Source of the DNA: Sphingobacterium sp. SGR-19
GTDB taxonomy: Bacteria > Bacteroidota > Bacteroidia > Sphingobacteriales > Sphingobacteriaceae
DNA length: 64,000 bases
Direction of reading: 5' to 3'
Assembly: GCF_011043555.1 (NCBI RefSeq)
Contig: NZ_JAAKGS010000001.1
Location: forward strand, 854,848-918,847
Both the position numbers and the translations under genes were made by a program. Shown one piece after another: positions 46,301 through 56,400 of this stretch (the first letter of the stretch is position 1; each line of letters starts with the position of its first letter). A model generated the notes under the pieces. The model did not search any database. It saw only the letters and a program-made list of their open reading frames with translations, and was not told the DNA's origin.

Positions 46301-46899
46301 AGCTCTAGTCTAATATTCATATCGTTGGAAGCTCCAACGCTCTGCTCCTTGGGAAGATAACCCATTAAGGAAAACCGCAACAGCCCATCTGTGCCTTGCA
46401 GCTGCAACAAAAATTTGCCATCGCTATCAGTAGCGCTACGGTTTTCATGCCCGATCTCTCGCACCGTCACGCCACTTAGCGGCTGTCCACCTTCATCCAC
46501 AACGGAACCCTTTATCGTCCGTTGCTGCACAGATTCTTCTATTTCGTCAGCTACCGTCGTGGTAGGCGCAGCAATCTTGCGTCTGCTCAATACGATATTC
46601 TTTCCTACGATGCTATATGTCAATTGGTATCGATCAGAAACATCTTTTAATACCGTTTGTATGGCAGCATCATTATAAGAAACGTTTAGCACAGCTGCTG
46701 CTGGCACCATCGATTCGTCATAAAAAATATTGTATCCCGTTTGACGTTGTAATTCATTGAACAATTGTTCTACACGCAGTTTGCTCTGCTTTAAGGTAAA
46801 TGTCTGTCCGAATGTTAATGCGCTAACATGTAGGTTGGCGGCTAATAACAATGGAATGGCTAGACTCAATTTCATCAGAATTGAATATTTTTTTTTCAT
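43339..46899 (-). CDS. SusC/RagA TonB-linked outer-membrane transporter (locus 1)
   Basis: 1186 residues. Signal, STN domain (about 35-105; FNELQRQTGYNIFYDESM) that contacts the FecR protein, carboxypeptidase-regulatory-like domain (about 130-205), the SusC signature VVVGYGTQKKENLTGA (about 212) with plug, and the barrel ending ATTFTFGLDISL. Imports the glycan held by SusD using TonB energy and, through STN, reports substrate to FecR and the ECF sigma factor. Confidence 0.93.
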   Translation of the reverse strand: MKKKYSILMKLSLAIPLLLAANLHVSALTFGQTFTLKQSKLRVEQLFNELQRQTGYNIFYDESMVPAAAVLNVSYNDAAIQTVLKDVSDRYQLTYSIVGKNIVLSRRKIAAPTTTVADEIEESVQQRTIKGSVVDEGGQPLSGVTVREIGHENRSATDSDGKFLLQLQGTDGLLRFSLMGYLPKEQSVGASNDMNIRLELDIQEVDEVVVVGYGTQKKENLTGATTVVDSKLLQSRPAANVSSLLQGTVPNLQVTFGSGRPGASGRFNIRGVNSISSNATPLVIIDGFEGDINRINPADVESITVLKDASAAAVYGARASYGVILVTTKTGSGNRAQITYSGQTSVSAQTTSTDFETRGYYSAGINDLFFSNYAGSNYTRYTDDDYYELWLRRNDETEHPDRPWVVVDDRDGRESYVYYGNTDWYNHLFDLRRPMHTHNLSVNGVSENMKYSLSGNYFNQEGVFRQHTDDLKRYNLRSRVDFTVNNWLDINTNLSYFNSSYAYPGPSGVDNSFSAAVVHGLASIVPVNPDGTQVYQTSISNYNLMDGYAALLGQDLHRNMDKVSEFSPTIEAVIRPFKGFDIRSSYRFIHYNYQTMNKSANIAYSKYPGEVLNITSGIGNDRLYETQVNHQYQAVNTYATYQNVFNNDHDFKIMAGYNYETKHLKDIKVARNGLLSDQLTDFEIATGDVLEINGGQNEYALFGTFYRLNYGYQDKYLVEAAGRYDGTSRFAKGHRFGFFPSFSAAWRVDKESFFEEWNQNVLNGLKIRASYGSLGNQQVGYYDYLQTINAGNVSKEYSFGDVMAPYAQESEPNASDLTWETVNTTNIGIDVALLQSRLTFTGDIYQRETLNMLTAGRTIPAYYGADFPLENASDLLTKGWEASVNWKDGFDLDGKRFNYYVGAGVGDNISRVTRFDNPNKNLSNFYEGQRLGQIWGYEVNGFFKTDEEAANYAVDQTSVNTIINTSAIDQGLHAGDMKFEDLDGDNVISLGDNTANNPGDRRVIGNSLPRYNFNFTFGGDWNHIDLSVFVQGIGRQNWYPDTRSSYFWGPYAQPYSTFIGQDFLSRVWSEDNPNAYFPRPRGYIALNATNRSLGVANSKYVQDLAYMRLKNVTVGYTLPPKLASKAGLSKLRVYFSGENLLTFTKLESKYIDPEQAATENTYNRSTSHAKVYPWATTFTFGLDISL

Positions 46900-47022
46900 A
46901 CATTTGTATATGATTGATTATTAATTAGTCCTTAGTTATTTTTCAATCTTTAGTCATGTAGACGGAAACCAGGGGCGTTACGACCGCTCCTGCTTTTTTT
47001 TGTCTCATGAAAAAAGTAAACC

Positions 47023-48234
47023 TTATTCTTCCACGATGACCCTCCTTCCTTCTATTTTGAAGTGAACACTGCCGGTTAATTCAATAAGTTCAAGCAAGTT
47101 ATCAATTTGCTCAAATCTCGATATCGTTCCTGTAAAAAGGCTGTTGTCGACCGCTGCGTTATAAACCACCTCCACATTGTACCAACGCGCTACACTTTCC
47201 ATCACTTCTTTGATGGTCGCCTTGCGGAAAGCAAAATTTCCATTTTTCCATGCCGTTGCATATATAGGATCTACCTTTTTTACATCAAATCGCTGCGTCC
47301 GATTGCTTATTGTGGCCTGATCGTTTGGTTGCAGTAAGACTTCCTGTCCTCCGGCCTCAAGCCCTAAACGTACTTTCCCTTCCACCAAGGTTGTTTTTAT
47401 ATTCTTCCCGTAAGCTTCGATGTTAAACGTCGTGCCCAACACTTCCAATTCCTGTGCACCCGTTTCCACTATAAACGGTATGCGTTTAGCACCACTCGTT
47501 TGTTTAGCTACTTCAAAATAACCTTCTCCTTCCAGCTCTACCACTCGTTTGTCCTGTCCAAAATATACCGGATACCGCAGTTTACTCTCCGCGTTCAACC
47601 AAACACGGGTACCGTCTGGCAGCACCACTTGATATTGGCCACCTTTGGGTGTCACTACGGTATTGTGGACGGCCGTTTGTGTCAAGGTCGTTGCATCGTC
47701 ATAGCGATAATAAATTGTACCGTTTTCGTCTTTAACGATGGAAAAACCGTTTTGAACAATGACCGTATCGCCTAGAATTTCTTCTAGATTAATTTCCGAA
47801 CCATTATCAAGAATAATACGCGCGCGATCGCCTCCCGGTACAATGACATTTTGCGCCAGATTGCTTGAAGGAGTATCTTCAGGCGCATGGAAAAATGAAA
47901 GATTATTATATAAAAAAGGCACCATGACAATTAATGCAGCTGCGGCTACGGCTATCCATGGCTTTTTCCACCAAAGTTTACGGATTGACACGGATTCATC
48001 CGCTACCTTTCGGCGAACGCGTTTATCGTTTAAAATTTGTTGATAAATACCCGCTTTACGCTGAAACAGTTTGTCGTCAGGAAATCCTTCAGGTAACGTA
48101 TCATACAGCTCTTCCAGGAGTTCGGTATTCTTGGAATCGGCAAGCATAGTGCGGAGCCGTTGCATTTCCTCCTCGCTACATTTACCTTGTTGATAGCGTA
48201 TTATTAACTCCTTTAATTGGGGCTCGTTACTCAT
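47023..48234 (-). CDS. FecR-type anti-sigma regulator (system 2)
   Basis: 403 residues: sigma-binding N-terminal domain (CSEEEMQRLRTML), TM helix about 92-110 (WIAVAAAALIVMVPFLY), FecR domain (VVLPDGTRVWLNAESKLRYP; VLGTTFNIEAYG) and DUF4974 (FRKATIKEVMESVARWYNVE). Partner of the STN domain of SusC (locus 1) and of the ECF sigma factor 49 bases upstream. Confidence 0.92.
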   Translation of the reverse strand: MSNEPQLKELIIRYQQGKCSEEEMQRLRTMLADSKNTELLEELYDTLPEGFPDDKLFQRKAGIYQQILNDKRVRRKVADESVSIRKLWWKKPWIAVAAAALIVMVPFLYNNLSFFHAPEDTPSSNLAQNVIVPGGDRARIILDNGSEINLEEILGDTVIVQNGFSIVKDENGTIYYRYDDATTLTQTAVHNTVVTPKGGQYQVVLPDGTRVWLNAESKLRYPVYFGQDKRVVELEGEGYFEVAKQTSGAKRIPFIVETGAQELEVLGTTFNIEAYGKNIKTTLVEGKVRLGLEAGGQEVLLQPNDQATISNRTQRFDVKKVDPIYATAWKNGNFAFRKATIKEVMESVARWYNVEVVYNAAVDNSLFTGTISRFEQIDNLLELIELTGSVHFKIEGRRVIVEE

Positions 48235-48283
48235 TTTCTGGCTGTGCTTCTATATAGATACACGCCCTATAGCGAAAAAAGTA

Positions 48284-48871
48284 CTATATGGAAAATAAAA
48301 TTTTTATTAAAAGGAGAAGAAAGAGGAAATTATGGAGTTTAAGCCGTATAATTTTGGTCGCGGTTGCGATGTGGTTGCGAACTGTATTTTTCGAAAGACC
48401 TACCATATCAGCTATTTCATGATAAGATTTATCTTCCAGCTTATTCATTTGATACACGATCCTCTGCTGTTGAGGAAGCTCATTGATTGCATTTTGTATC
48501 ACCGCACTTAAGTCCTTATTTTCTATTCTTTTCTGGTTCTCATCTGTCGATTCTTCCCAACTAGATGCACGATAATTTTCATATTCTTCCTGATTTACCT
48601 TTTTCCGGAAGTGCGATATGGCCAATCGTTTAGATACCACATACAGATAGGGATATATGCCCTCTGCGTCTTTTAAATTCTCTTTATGTAAATAAAGCTG
48701 CACAAAGGATTCCTGCGTAATCTCCTCGGCTACAGCCACCTCTTTGCACAGACGATAGACCTTTTTAACTATCACATCAAAATAGACATTATAGACATAT
48801 TCGAAGATATGTTCATCACCTTCCTGGAAAGACAAGAATTCTTCTGCGGTCAATGGTGGCTCTAGAGACAT
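48284..48871 (-). CDS. ECF RNA polymerase sigma factor (system 2)
   Basis: 195 residues with region 2 (FEYVYNVYFDVIVKKVYRL, ITQESFVQLYLHKENL) and region 4 (LPQQQRIVYQMNKLEDKSYH, GLSKNTVRNHIATATKIIRL). The hydrophobic C-terminus (FLFLLLLIKILF) is a common extension of SusCD-linked sigma factors in this phylum and could associate with the membrane. Drives the SusCD operon when released by FecR. Confidence 0.92.
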   Translation of the reverse strand: MSLEPPLTAEEFLSFQEGDEHIFEYVYNVYFDVIVKKVYRLCKEVAVAEEITQESFVQLYLHKENLKDAEGIYPYLYVVSKRLAISHFRKKVNQEEYENYRASSWEESTDENQKRIENKDLSAVIQNAINELPQQQRIVYQMNKLEDKSYHEIADMVGLSKNTVRNHIATATKIIRLKLHNFLFLLLLIKILFSI

Positions 48872-49106
48872 ATAAAAATCTATTCCTTAAAAATCGACCC
48901 AAGTTAAAACATTTAAAATCTCGTTACAAATTCCTGGTATTAAGTTTATGTGATATTTAGGCCGAGATGAAAATAAAAAACGGATCCCTTGCCCAGCTCA
49001 CTATCTAACCCGATCCTGTCAATAAAGTTAATATTATTTTCCGTAACATAGCAAATCTCACGACGGGAGGATGAAATTTTTCGGTCAGCATTTGTAACGA
49101 CATAAA

Positions 49107-49135
49107 AAAAGGCAGCCCAAAACGGACTGCCTTTT
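49107..49135 (-). terminator. Terminator of the barrel gene at 49160
   Basis: Stem AAAAGGCAGCCC / GGACTGCCTTTT (one mismatch), followed on the minus strand by a T7 run. Lies within the right copy of the direct repeat (49102-49179). The rest of 48872-49106 shows no gene. Confidence 0.75.
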
Positions 49136-49159
49136 CTATACCATTAAAACTAGATAACA

Positions 49160-49795
49160 CTAGAATTTGAACGTTAATCCAAAGTGAGCTGTGTTAAAGA
49201 AGTTATCAAAAACGTTGATGTTCGTAGTGAATTCATTTTGCGCTTTCGCACCGTCAACGTCTACTTTTGAAGAGTTAAATGCTACAACGTTTCCGAAAGA
49301 AAATCCAACGGCGATGTTGTTTGTAAGGAAATAATTCGCACCTACACCTGCGTTTACTCCGAAACCTTTCGTTTTGTCAAGCTCGGTTGTTTCCGTACCG
49401 TTGTTAAATTCTCCGCCCACTTGGTTGTAACCCGCACCTAGTTCAGCATAGGTTTTGAAACGTGAACCTACTTCTAGGAAATAGTAACGTCCGAAAGCAC
49501 CGATACCAAAGTTGTTACCTTTCTCGTACACGTCGTTTTCTCCAGAATAATCTGTTGTTTTGGTATTACCCACGGCCAACTCCAAACCTACAGCGATTTT
49601 ATCGCTTACAAAGTATCCGAATTTAGGATTAAAGTTGAATTTAGAAACTTTTTCCTCTTCTTGCTTATCATTCGCATTTGAAGAGTTGATAAAACCTTCC
49701 ACGATGAAATCTGTTTTTTGGAAACCGAATTCCTGTGCTTTTGATGCAACGGTAAGACCTGCAACTGCAGTTAAAGTAAGTAATAATTTTTTCAT
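49160..49795 (-). CDS. Outer-membrane beta-barrel protein (porin-like)
   Basis: 211 residues. Signal MKKLLLTLTAVAGLTVASKAQ, then an eight-strand barrel: FNPKFGYFVSDKIAVGLELA, NNFGIGAFGRYYFLEVGSRF, GFGVNAGVGANYFLTNNIAV and the terminal TAHFGLTFKF. Highly expressed small barrels of this type are abundant in Sphingobacteriaceae. It has an exact promoter and its own terminator. Confidence 0.88.
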   Translation of the reverse strand: MKKLLLTLTAVAGLTVASKAQEFGFQKTDFIVEGFINSSNANDKQEEEKVSKFNFNPKFGYFVSDKIAVGLELAVGNTKTTDYSGENDVYEKGNNFGIGAFGRYYFLEVGSRFKTYAELGAGYNQVGGEFNNGTETTELDKTKGFGVNAGVGANYFLTNNIAVGFSFGNVVAFNSSKVDVDGAKAQNEFTTNINVFDNFFNTAHFGLTFKF

Positions 49796-49823
49796 ATAAA
49801 ATTGATTTTAAATTAAACTGGCG

Positions 49824-49854
49824 CAAATCTAAACGTTTTACCTTGTGAAGCAAA
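49824..49854 (-). promoter_or_regulatory. Promoter of the barrel gene at 49795
   Basis: On the minus strand TTTG (49851-49854), 19-base spacer, TAGATTTG (49824-49831): exact Bacteroidota promoter, 28 bases from the ATG. Confidence 0.75.
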
Positions 49855-49980
49855 AATTTCAAAACATATTTTTCTGTGAAAAACCGATATTGCAAAATAA
49901 TATTCTGACCATCAACGCATTGACCATGGTAATATAATTGTCATGAATTTCCGAGGAGCGACTGTCTCTTTTGAATCACA

Positions 49981-51828
49981 TTAATTCCCTCCAAAAAAAT
50001 GATGACTGATCGCATAAGGGAGATTTAAAGGAACACCATTGATTACCCCCGTACTTATGGTCTGTCCGTTCGGAAATAGAAGTTCTCCCGTTTGCGGGCG
50101 GTATACCGCTCGATCGGTCTTGCCATCACCATTATAGTCACCCGGTGTAGGGATATCACCAGTCTGTCCGATAATGACCGGATCAGCAATTCCGTCCACA
50201 TACCACTCGTTTGTAGAGGGTCGGTATATAGAACGTTCGGTGATACCGTCACCGTTGTAATCTCCGGGTACCGGGATATCTCCCGGTTTTCCGTATTGGC
50301 CTCGATGAATGGCAAACCGAAACCATTCTGCAGTAGACGGACGGAAGAGCGCATAATCTACTTTGCCATCGCCGTCATAATCAGCTGGAACAGGAATATC
50401 GTCTGCCGCTCCGTAAACCTGTGTCACATACCGTGGAGAGGGCATATAGTTGTACCGTACGTACCAAGTACGCTTGGATGGTCGGAAAAAGGCATAGTCA
50501 ACCTGGCCATTGCCGTTAAAATCGCCTGGTGTAGGGATATCTCCCGGTTGACCGAAAACATCATCCTCCGCATCGGGGCGTATCCAGCGGTTATAGGTCG
50601 TGCCTTCTCGAAAAATAGCAACCTCGGTTTTGCCATCGCCGTCATAATCTGCCGGGACCGGAATGTCCGTAGGACGATCGCCAAAGGTTTGGTTTGGCTG
50701 ACCCGGAATAATCCAGTTGCCGTCTTGGAAAAATGCAGGTTCGGAACGCCCATCATTGTTATAGTCGTTTGTTCGCGACATGGTATACGATCGCTTCCAG
50801 GGCAGGCTGAATGTGCTCTGCAGATTGTCAATAGGCGCACTTCCCGGAACAAATGTCTGGCAGTCCAAGCGGTCGTTGGAAGGAGAAAATTTGATGGTAC
50901 GCAGCAAGCCCGGTACATACTCCCTGCCTTGGTAGTCCACGGTCATGGCATGCACCATGTTGCCATTGTATACATCTACGCGCCTGCCTTCACCGGACAC
51001 ATGGCCGCCGAGCATCAGAAAGAAATTCGGAAGTTCGCGAAAACGGGTATACATTTGTTCAGCTTGACTGATACCGTCCTTTTCTTGCAGCCCCCAATCG
51101 CTTTTGCCATCTATATCGACATCTTTATTATCCGATACCGTGTAGTGGGTCACCACAATGGCCTGCCGGTCGGGATGGGCGGCAATCTGTTGATAGGCCC
51201 AATCGATGGCCTCGGTAACCTGTTGCTGATCGCGGTTCCAACGCAGGTAAACGACCATCAAGTTGACCGAAGAAGTATTAATGAAGTCGTAATGGTTTTC
51301 ATTGGTTCCCTCCGGATAACCCTCCTGATAATAAGACCTTCCGCTGAATCGGTGTTGACCGAAATGCGTATCGTAATACGGACTGACGCCCCATGGTGCA
51401 CTGAAATCGATATCGTGATTGCCCGCCACGACCCCATATGGTATCCCGTCAGGGAGTCCGGGTATGTTTTCCAACTCGGCATAAGCCTCGGAAGCACGCA
51501 TCCATTGTTGTTGGGTCGCCAGATCCGTATGGTCATAATCATCGATAATATCCCCGACACTGATCACGGCAACAATGTTGGAGTCTACACGATGCTCCCG
51601 GATCCAGTTGATCTGGTCGTGAAGTTGCTCAATATATTGTCCGTTTGTTCCTTGGTTTTCTGTATAATACTGGGTATCGCCGATAACGGCAATCATAAAA
51701 TCTTCGGCTGCAGCTTTCGGCGTTACCGCCATTTTACTAGCGCCGTTCAGGTATTCCTGTATCTGCGCTTTGCTACAGGCTATGCATCCTAAGACAGCCA
51801 GTACAGTGAATAATTTAGTAACCTTCAT
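49981..51828 (-). CDS. Metallophosphoesterase lipoprotein with FG-GAP/VCBS repeats
   Basis: 615 residues. Lipobox in GCIACSKAQ. Calcineurin-like domain (about 40-320): AVIGDTQYY, ISVGDIIDDYDH, VVAGNHDID, VTHYTV and MLGGHVSGEG supply metal ligands and catalytic His. The C-terminal part (about 350-600) has six FG-GAP-type units with calcium-binding DxDGDG motifs (DYDGDGKTEVAIFR, DFNGNGQVDYAFFRP, DYNGDGKTDRAVYRP). Such domains form a propeller for ligand or surface binding. It likely releases phosphate from an exported substrate of the adjacent SusCD pair; start overlaps susD by 14 bases. Confidence 0.85.
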   Translation of the reverse strand: MKVTKLFTVLAVLGCIACSKAQIQEYLNGASKMAVTPKAAAEDFMIAVIGDTQYYTENQGTNGQYIEQLHDQINWIREHRVDSNIVAVISVGDIIDDYDHTDLATQQQWMRASEAYAELENIPGLPDGIPYGVVAGNHDIDFSAPWGVSPYYDTHFGQHRFSGRSYYQEGYPEGTNENHYDFINTSSVNLMVVYLRWNRDQQQVTEAIDWAYQQIAAHPDRQAIVVTHYTVSDNKDVDIDGKSDWGLQEKDGISQAEQMYTRFRELPNFFLMLGGHVSGEGRRVDVYNGNMVHAMTVDYQGREYVPGLLRTIKFSPSNDRLDCQTFVPGSAPIDNLQSTFSLPWKRSYTMSRTNDYNNDGRSEPAFFQDGNWIIPGQPNQTFGDRPTDIPVPADYDGDGKTEVAIFREGTTYNRWIRPDAEDDVFGQPGDIPTPGDFNGNGQVDYAFFRPSKRTWYVRYNYMPSPRYVTQVYGAADDIPVPADYDGDGKVDYALFRPSTAEWFRFAIHRGQYGKPGDIPVPGDYNGDGITERSIYRPSTNEWYVDGIADPVIIGQTGDIPTPGDYNGDGKTDRAVYRPQTGELLFPNGQTISTGVINGVPLNLPYAISHHFFGGN

Positions 51829-53482
51829 TCTGTGTTAATTGTTTATTAAGGTCTAATTCCGGTTGCGGAATAGGCCACAGGTAATTACGTTTGGTAAACT
51901 GATTTGTACTGATGATTTGAAAAATGGTTGATCCATTGTTATAGACCGGATGATTATCTTCGTCAATGGCTGGTATAATAGGGTCATACCAATGCGCTTT
52001 TCGCCGACGCCCGAGAACATCTCCGGGCATCACTTTTTCGGCAATGCCCCATCTTCTGATATCGAAAAGTCTGAAGCCTTCAAGCGCAAATTCGATCGTG
52101 CGCTCATAGCGAACGGTTTTCCGTAAAGCCTGTTGGTTCATGGCGATGTTCACCGCCGGCATTTCCACGCTTTTTCTTGTCCGCACCTCGTTAAGTGCTG
52201 CGACGACGCTCTGATCAATTTGATTGAGCTCGATTTTGGCTTCCGCATAGGTCAGTAGGACCTCTGCATAGCGAAACAACATGGTGCTGAAGGTCGACTG
52301 GTTCGCATTGCCTGGCATGTCATCCTCATCATAATATTTATTCCATAAGTAACCCGTAAACGTCGCATAGGCATTGGTTACCTCCGGGTTGCCCACACGT
52401 TGCAGGCCATTTGCTGTCCGTTTGTAGGTTTGTACGCTGTCCGGATGGGTTTGGAACCTCAGATCGTTAATCCACTCGCCAGGTAATACGATCGAGTGGT
52501 CCAGCCGTGGATCACGGTTTTCAAAAGGCGATGCAGGGTCATATAAAGGGCTTTCGTCAATGGGTAGACCATCTTTGCAGGCATACATATCCACCAGTAT
52601 CTGCGTAGGCACCAATACAGAGTAGCCCCCTGATTCCCGGTTAGCTAGGTAACGGGGTATGGCGGTTGTAAAAACATCTAAATGATATTGCTGTTCCATG
52701 ATGACTTCGGAAGAGCCGGTTCCTTCGGGCTGGAACAGATTTCGGTAATCTGGGTAGAGCTGATATTGATCCATATCGATCACCGCTTTTGCTTTTTCCG
52801 CAGCAATCTGGTAATCTCCGGCAAGTAGGGCTGTACGCGCCATCAGCGTAAGTGCAGCCGCCGCAGATGCTCGGCCAGAGCGATTCGCAGGCAACTCCTG
52901 GGGAAGATGTTGCGCTGCGAACTCAAGATCGGCGTAAATCTGCTGACGTACTTCCGACACGTTTATACGAGGCATATCGGTATCCGATAGCTGTAGCATG
53001 GTGGTAACCAAAGGTACGTCCCCGTAAAGGTTGGTGAGGTAGAAATAAAAATAAGCACGTAGGAAACGGGCTTCAGCCTCTATCTCTGCGTACTTTTCCG
53101 GCGTTACTACTTCCTGTGCACGATGCATATTTTCCAGGATATTGTTTGCGCGGGCAATTCCTTCGTACATATGTACCCATACGCTGTTGAATAGGGGCGT
53201 CTCTGCCGTAAATTGACCGCCCTGGGCGGTCAGCATACCGCCGAAGTCACCGCGGCACCAAGCCAGGTCGGTACTCGCATCCAACCATAAAGGGTAAGGT
53301 ACTTTATACGAGTGCCAATAGAGTTGACGATAGGCCCCGTTGATCGCCAGATCCAGTTCGTTTTCCGTCGAAAAAAAGCTGGCATTGGAAGGCTGATCTA
53401 AAGGAACCCTGTCCAAAAAATCTGACTGGCAGCCAGAGAGGCAGCAGCTGATCAGTAGGAGAAGAATCAATATTGTTTTCAT
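51815..53482 (-). CDS. SusD/RagB family glycan-binding lipoprotein (locus 2)
   Basis: 555 residues. Lipobox in ISCCLSGCQSDFLDR. SusD features: VPLDQPSNASFFSTENELDL, RARFLRAYFYFYLTNLYGDV, LFRYAEVLLTYAEAKIELNQ and RTIEFALEGFRLFDIRRWG. Substrate-capturing partner of the SusC protein 15 bases upstream. Confidence 0.92.
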   Translation of the reverse strand: MKTILILLLLISCCLSGCQSDFLDRVPLDQPSNASFFSTENELDLAINGAYRQLYWHSYKVPYPLWLDASTDLAWCRGDFGGMLTAQGGQFTAETPLFNSVWVHMYEGIARANNILENMHRAQEVVTPEKYAEIEAEARFLRAYFYFYLTNLYGDVPLVTTMLQLSDTDMPRINVSEVRQQIYADLEFAAQHLPQELPANRSGRASAAAALTLMARTALLAGDYQIAAEKAKAVIDMDQYQLYPDYRNLFQPEGTGSSEVIMEQQYHLDVFTTAIPRYLANRESGGYSVLVPTQILVDMYACKDGLPIDESPLYDPASPFENRDPRLDHSIVLPGEWINDLRFQTHPDSVQTYKRTANGLQRVGNPEVTNAYATFTGYLWNKYYDEDDMPGNANQSTFSTMLFRYAEVLLTYAEAKIELNQIDQSVVAALNEVRTRKSVEMPAVNIAMNQQALRKTVRYERTIEFALEGFRLFDIRRWGIAEKVMPGDVLGRRRKAHWYDPIIPAIDEDNHPVYNNGSTIFQIISTNQFTKRNYLWPIPQPELDLNKQLTQNEGY

Positions 53483-53497
53483 CTGTTAATTTTTTTG

Positions 53498-56400
53498 TTA
53501 AAACGTGATGTTTACACCAAAACTGTAAGTAGCCGTGACGGGATAATTTGTGGCATCACCATTCGGTCTTTCAGGATCCCATCCCGGCGGCATGTCGTGC
53601 AAGGTGAACAGATTATCACCTGAAGCAAATATCCGAATACGGTTTGCTTTTATTCGGTTAGCCCAATTGGCTGGAAAGGTGTAACCAAGCTGCAGGTTTT
53701 TCAGGCGGGCGTAGGCCGCATTATAGACCCAATAACTGGAGTTTTGAAAGTTATTGTGCGTGCGGTCTGCAATAAGTCTTGGATACGCAGCATCCGGATT
53801 ATCGGGTCTCCAGGCATCCAATTGCCAAGTGTTTATTTTGCCGGCATTGAAAAAAGCCCAAGCCGCATCACGGGCTAGCATCACATCTGCTTTGCCTACA
53901 CCCTGAATAAGAAAGCTCATGTCAAACCCTTTGTACTGTGCCCGGTAATTAAGCCCGAAGGTGTAGCGGGGGATGATATTGCCGATGATGACCCGGTCGT
54001 CCGGCCCAATTGCGCCGTCGCCACTTACGTCATCATAGCGGATGTCTCCCGGGGCGTATATTCCAATATGCTGAGGCGCTGTTTCCACTTCCGCCTCATT
54101 TTGAAACAGGCCAAGCGCCCGGTAGCCGTATAGTGCGTTAATAGGGTATCCTTCCTGATTCACCGTATAGGACCCAATAATTGGCCCTGCACCTCTCAGG
54201 TCGAGCACTTTATTGGCCACATTGGACAGGTTGAGCTTTACCTGGTGATTGAAGCGCGCATAAGCCTGTTGGTACGACAAGCTTAAATCCCAGCCACGGT
54301 TTTCCACTTTACCGGCATTTTGGTAAGGTGCCGTAAGACCTATCGTTGCCGGAATAGGAAGCTCCAACAAAATATCATCGGTTTTTCTGAGGTAATAATC
54401 GAAGCTGAGATCAAAGCTGTTGTTCAAGAAAGTCATGTCTATACCAACATTGGAAGAAGTTGTGCTTTCCCATGTAATTTCCTCGTTGGCCATAGCCAGC
54501 TGAGCCGCGCCATCCAGTGGAGCCCCTCCGTTCACATAAGATTGCCCTAAGTTGACGACCGATGCGGCGGGGTAGTTTCCGATCAGCTGATTGCCCAACA
54601 TCCCCCAGGAGGCACGTAGTTTCAATGTATTGAAGAACGATACGCTTTGCATAAACGGCTCATTGGATAGCAACCAGCCAGCAGAAAAACTGGGGAAAGT
54701 ACCCCATTTTTGTCCTTGGGCGAAGCGCGAAGATCCGTCAATACGTAGGTTGGCCTCTAATAAGTATTTATCAGCAAAGCTGTAATTCATACGCCCAAAG
54801 CCTGACCGTAGCGACCATTCTGCTGCTGTGCCTGAATTGGTCATGAATTCAACCGAACCAGCATTGAGTTCGGTATATTGCGGAAAAGGATACCCTTCTC
54901 GTTTTGCCCCGAAATTGTTGGCCTGATAAGCGATCTGTTCATAGCCCGCGACAGCACCTAGTTGGTGTTTGCCTAATCGACGCTGGTAACGAGCCAATAA
55001 CCTAAAGGTGTTCTCCCAGGTCTTTCGGTAGCTTTGTTCGAGATAGGCACGAGCAGGCACAATAAAGGTTGGTGTTTGACTGTCTACTTCGTATGTTTCT
55101 ACCGCATTGACAAAGCGCTTACTTTCTGTTGAACTGAACTGGGGCGTATAGTTCATTTCCAAATCAAGCCCCTTCAAAGGTTGATAATTAAGCTGTAGTG
55201 TCGGTCGAAGGAAGCCATAGATCGTTCTGTCGAAGCCTCCCTCTGTAACCTGCGCTAAGGAGTTGAATCCGTTCATCCCTGCAGCCCAGCGCCCGTCCGT
55301 ATAACGTGATGCGTAAATAGCCGGCAAACGGTTGACATTAATGATGACATTTCCGTCGTTGGCAGCAATATCGGTCGGTGCGTAACGGCCGTTAAGCAAC
55401 AGTGAAGCCTGCAGGCGGTCGGAAATCTTCATCTTGGCATTGAAGCGAAACGAATATCTTTGCGCATCATAGCCCGGAATAAGCCCCTCTTGCTTTTGAT
55501 AACCCATAGACCCCATCACATTGACTTTTTCTCCTCCGCTAACGCTCAGGTAATGACTTTGGGTGAACCCGGATCCGCTATACACTTCTTTTTGCCAATC
55601 CACGTCCGGGTAGTGGTCTGGATCGGTCTCTTTGTGTTCGAGATATTCCGCTAAGTAATCTTCGGAGTAGAGCGGATCACGCCCCATATTTTCATAGGCT
55701 TCATTCAATTTAACCATGTAGGTATAGCCGTCCGTATATTCGGGAAGTTCCGTAAAGCGCTGCCAGCCAATATAGTTGTTGTAGTTGACCTGCAGATTTT
55801 CGCCCTTACCCTGCTTGGTTGTCACCAAGATGACGCCGTTAGCCGCTCTGGATCCGTAAATCGAAGCCGAGGCCGCATCTTTCAGAACAGAAATCGAAGC
55901 GATGTCATTCGGATCAACGCCGTCTATTGCGCCTTCAATGCCATCAATCAATACCAGCGGACTTGCATCGCCTAGCGTACCAATACCTCTTACGCGCAGC
56001 GAACCACCGTCTGCACCTGGCCGACCCGATTGCTGGGTAACGGTAAGTCCGGGTGCGAGCCCTTGGAGGGCAGCCGATGCCCGTATGATAGGTCTGTTTA
56101 TGAGTTCCTCCCCCTTCAAGGAAGAAATAGAACCGGTGAGGTTCTCCTTCTTTTGGGTGCCATATCCCACCACAACCACCTCATTTAGCGATCGTAAAGC
56201 ATCCTCTAGCTGTATTTCAATTGCCATCCGGTTAGCGATGGCAACCTCTTTGGTCTGATACCCCATAAAGCTGACCACCAGTATTTCCGGATTTCCGGTT
56301 ACTGCGAGCCTATAGCGCCCGTCGCTATCCGTGGTTGTCATCTGGCCGCTACGGTCTTTCACAGCCACCGTAGCGCCTGCCAGCGGTTCTCTGCGGAGGT

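Noticed and set aside
45914..46360. 148-codon plus-strand frame inside SusC locus 1
   Set aside because: Shadow of the conserved plug domain coding on the minus strand.
50092..51792. 566-codon open frame antisense to the metallophosphoesterase gene
   Set aside because: The product has no domain, is full of Ile/Arg-rich low-complexity stretches and mirrors the repetitive DxDGDG coding on the other strand; the minus-strand gene has a lipoprotein signal and clear catalytic motifs.
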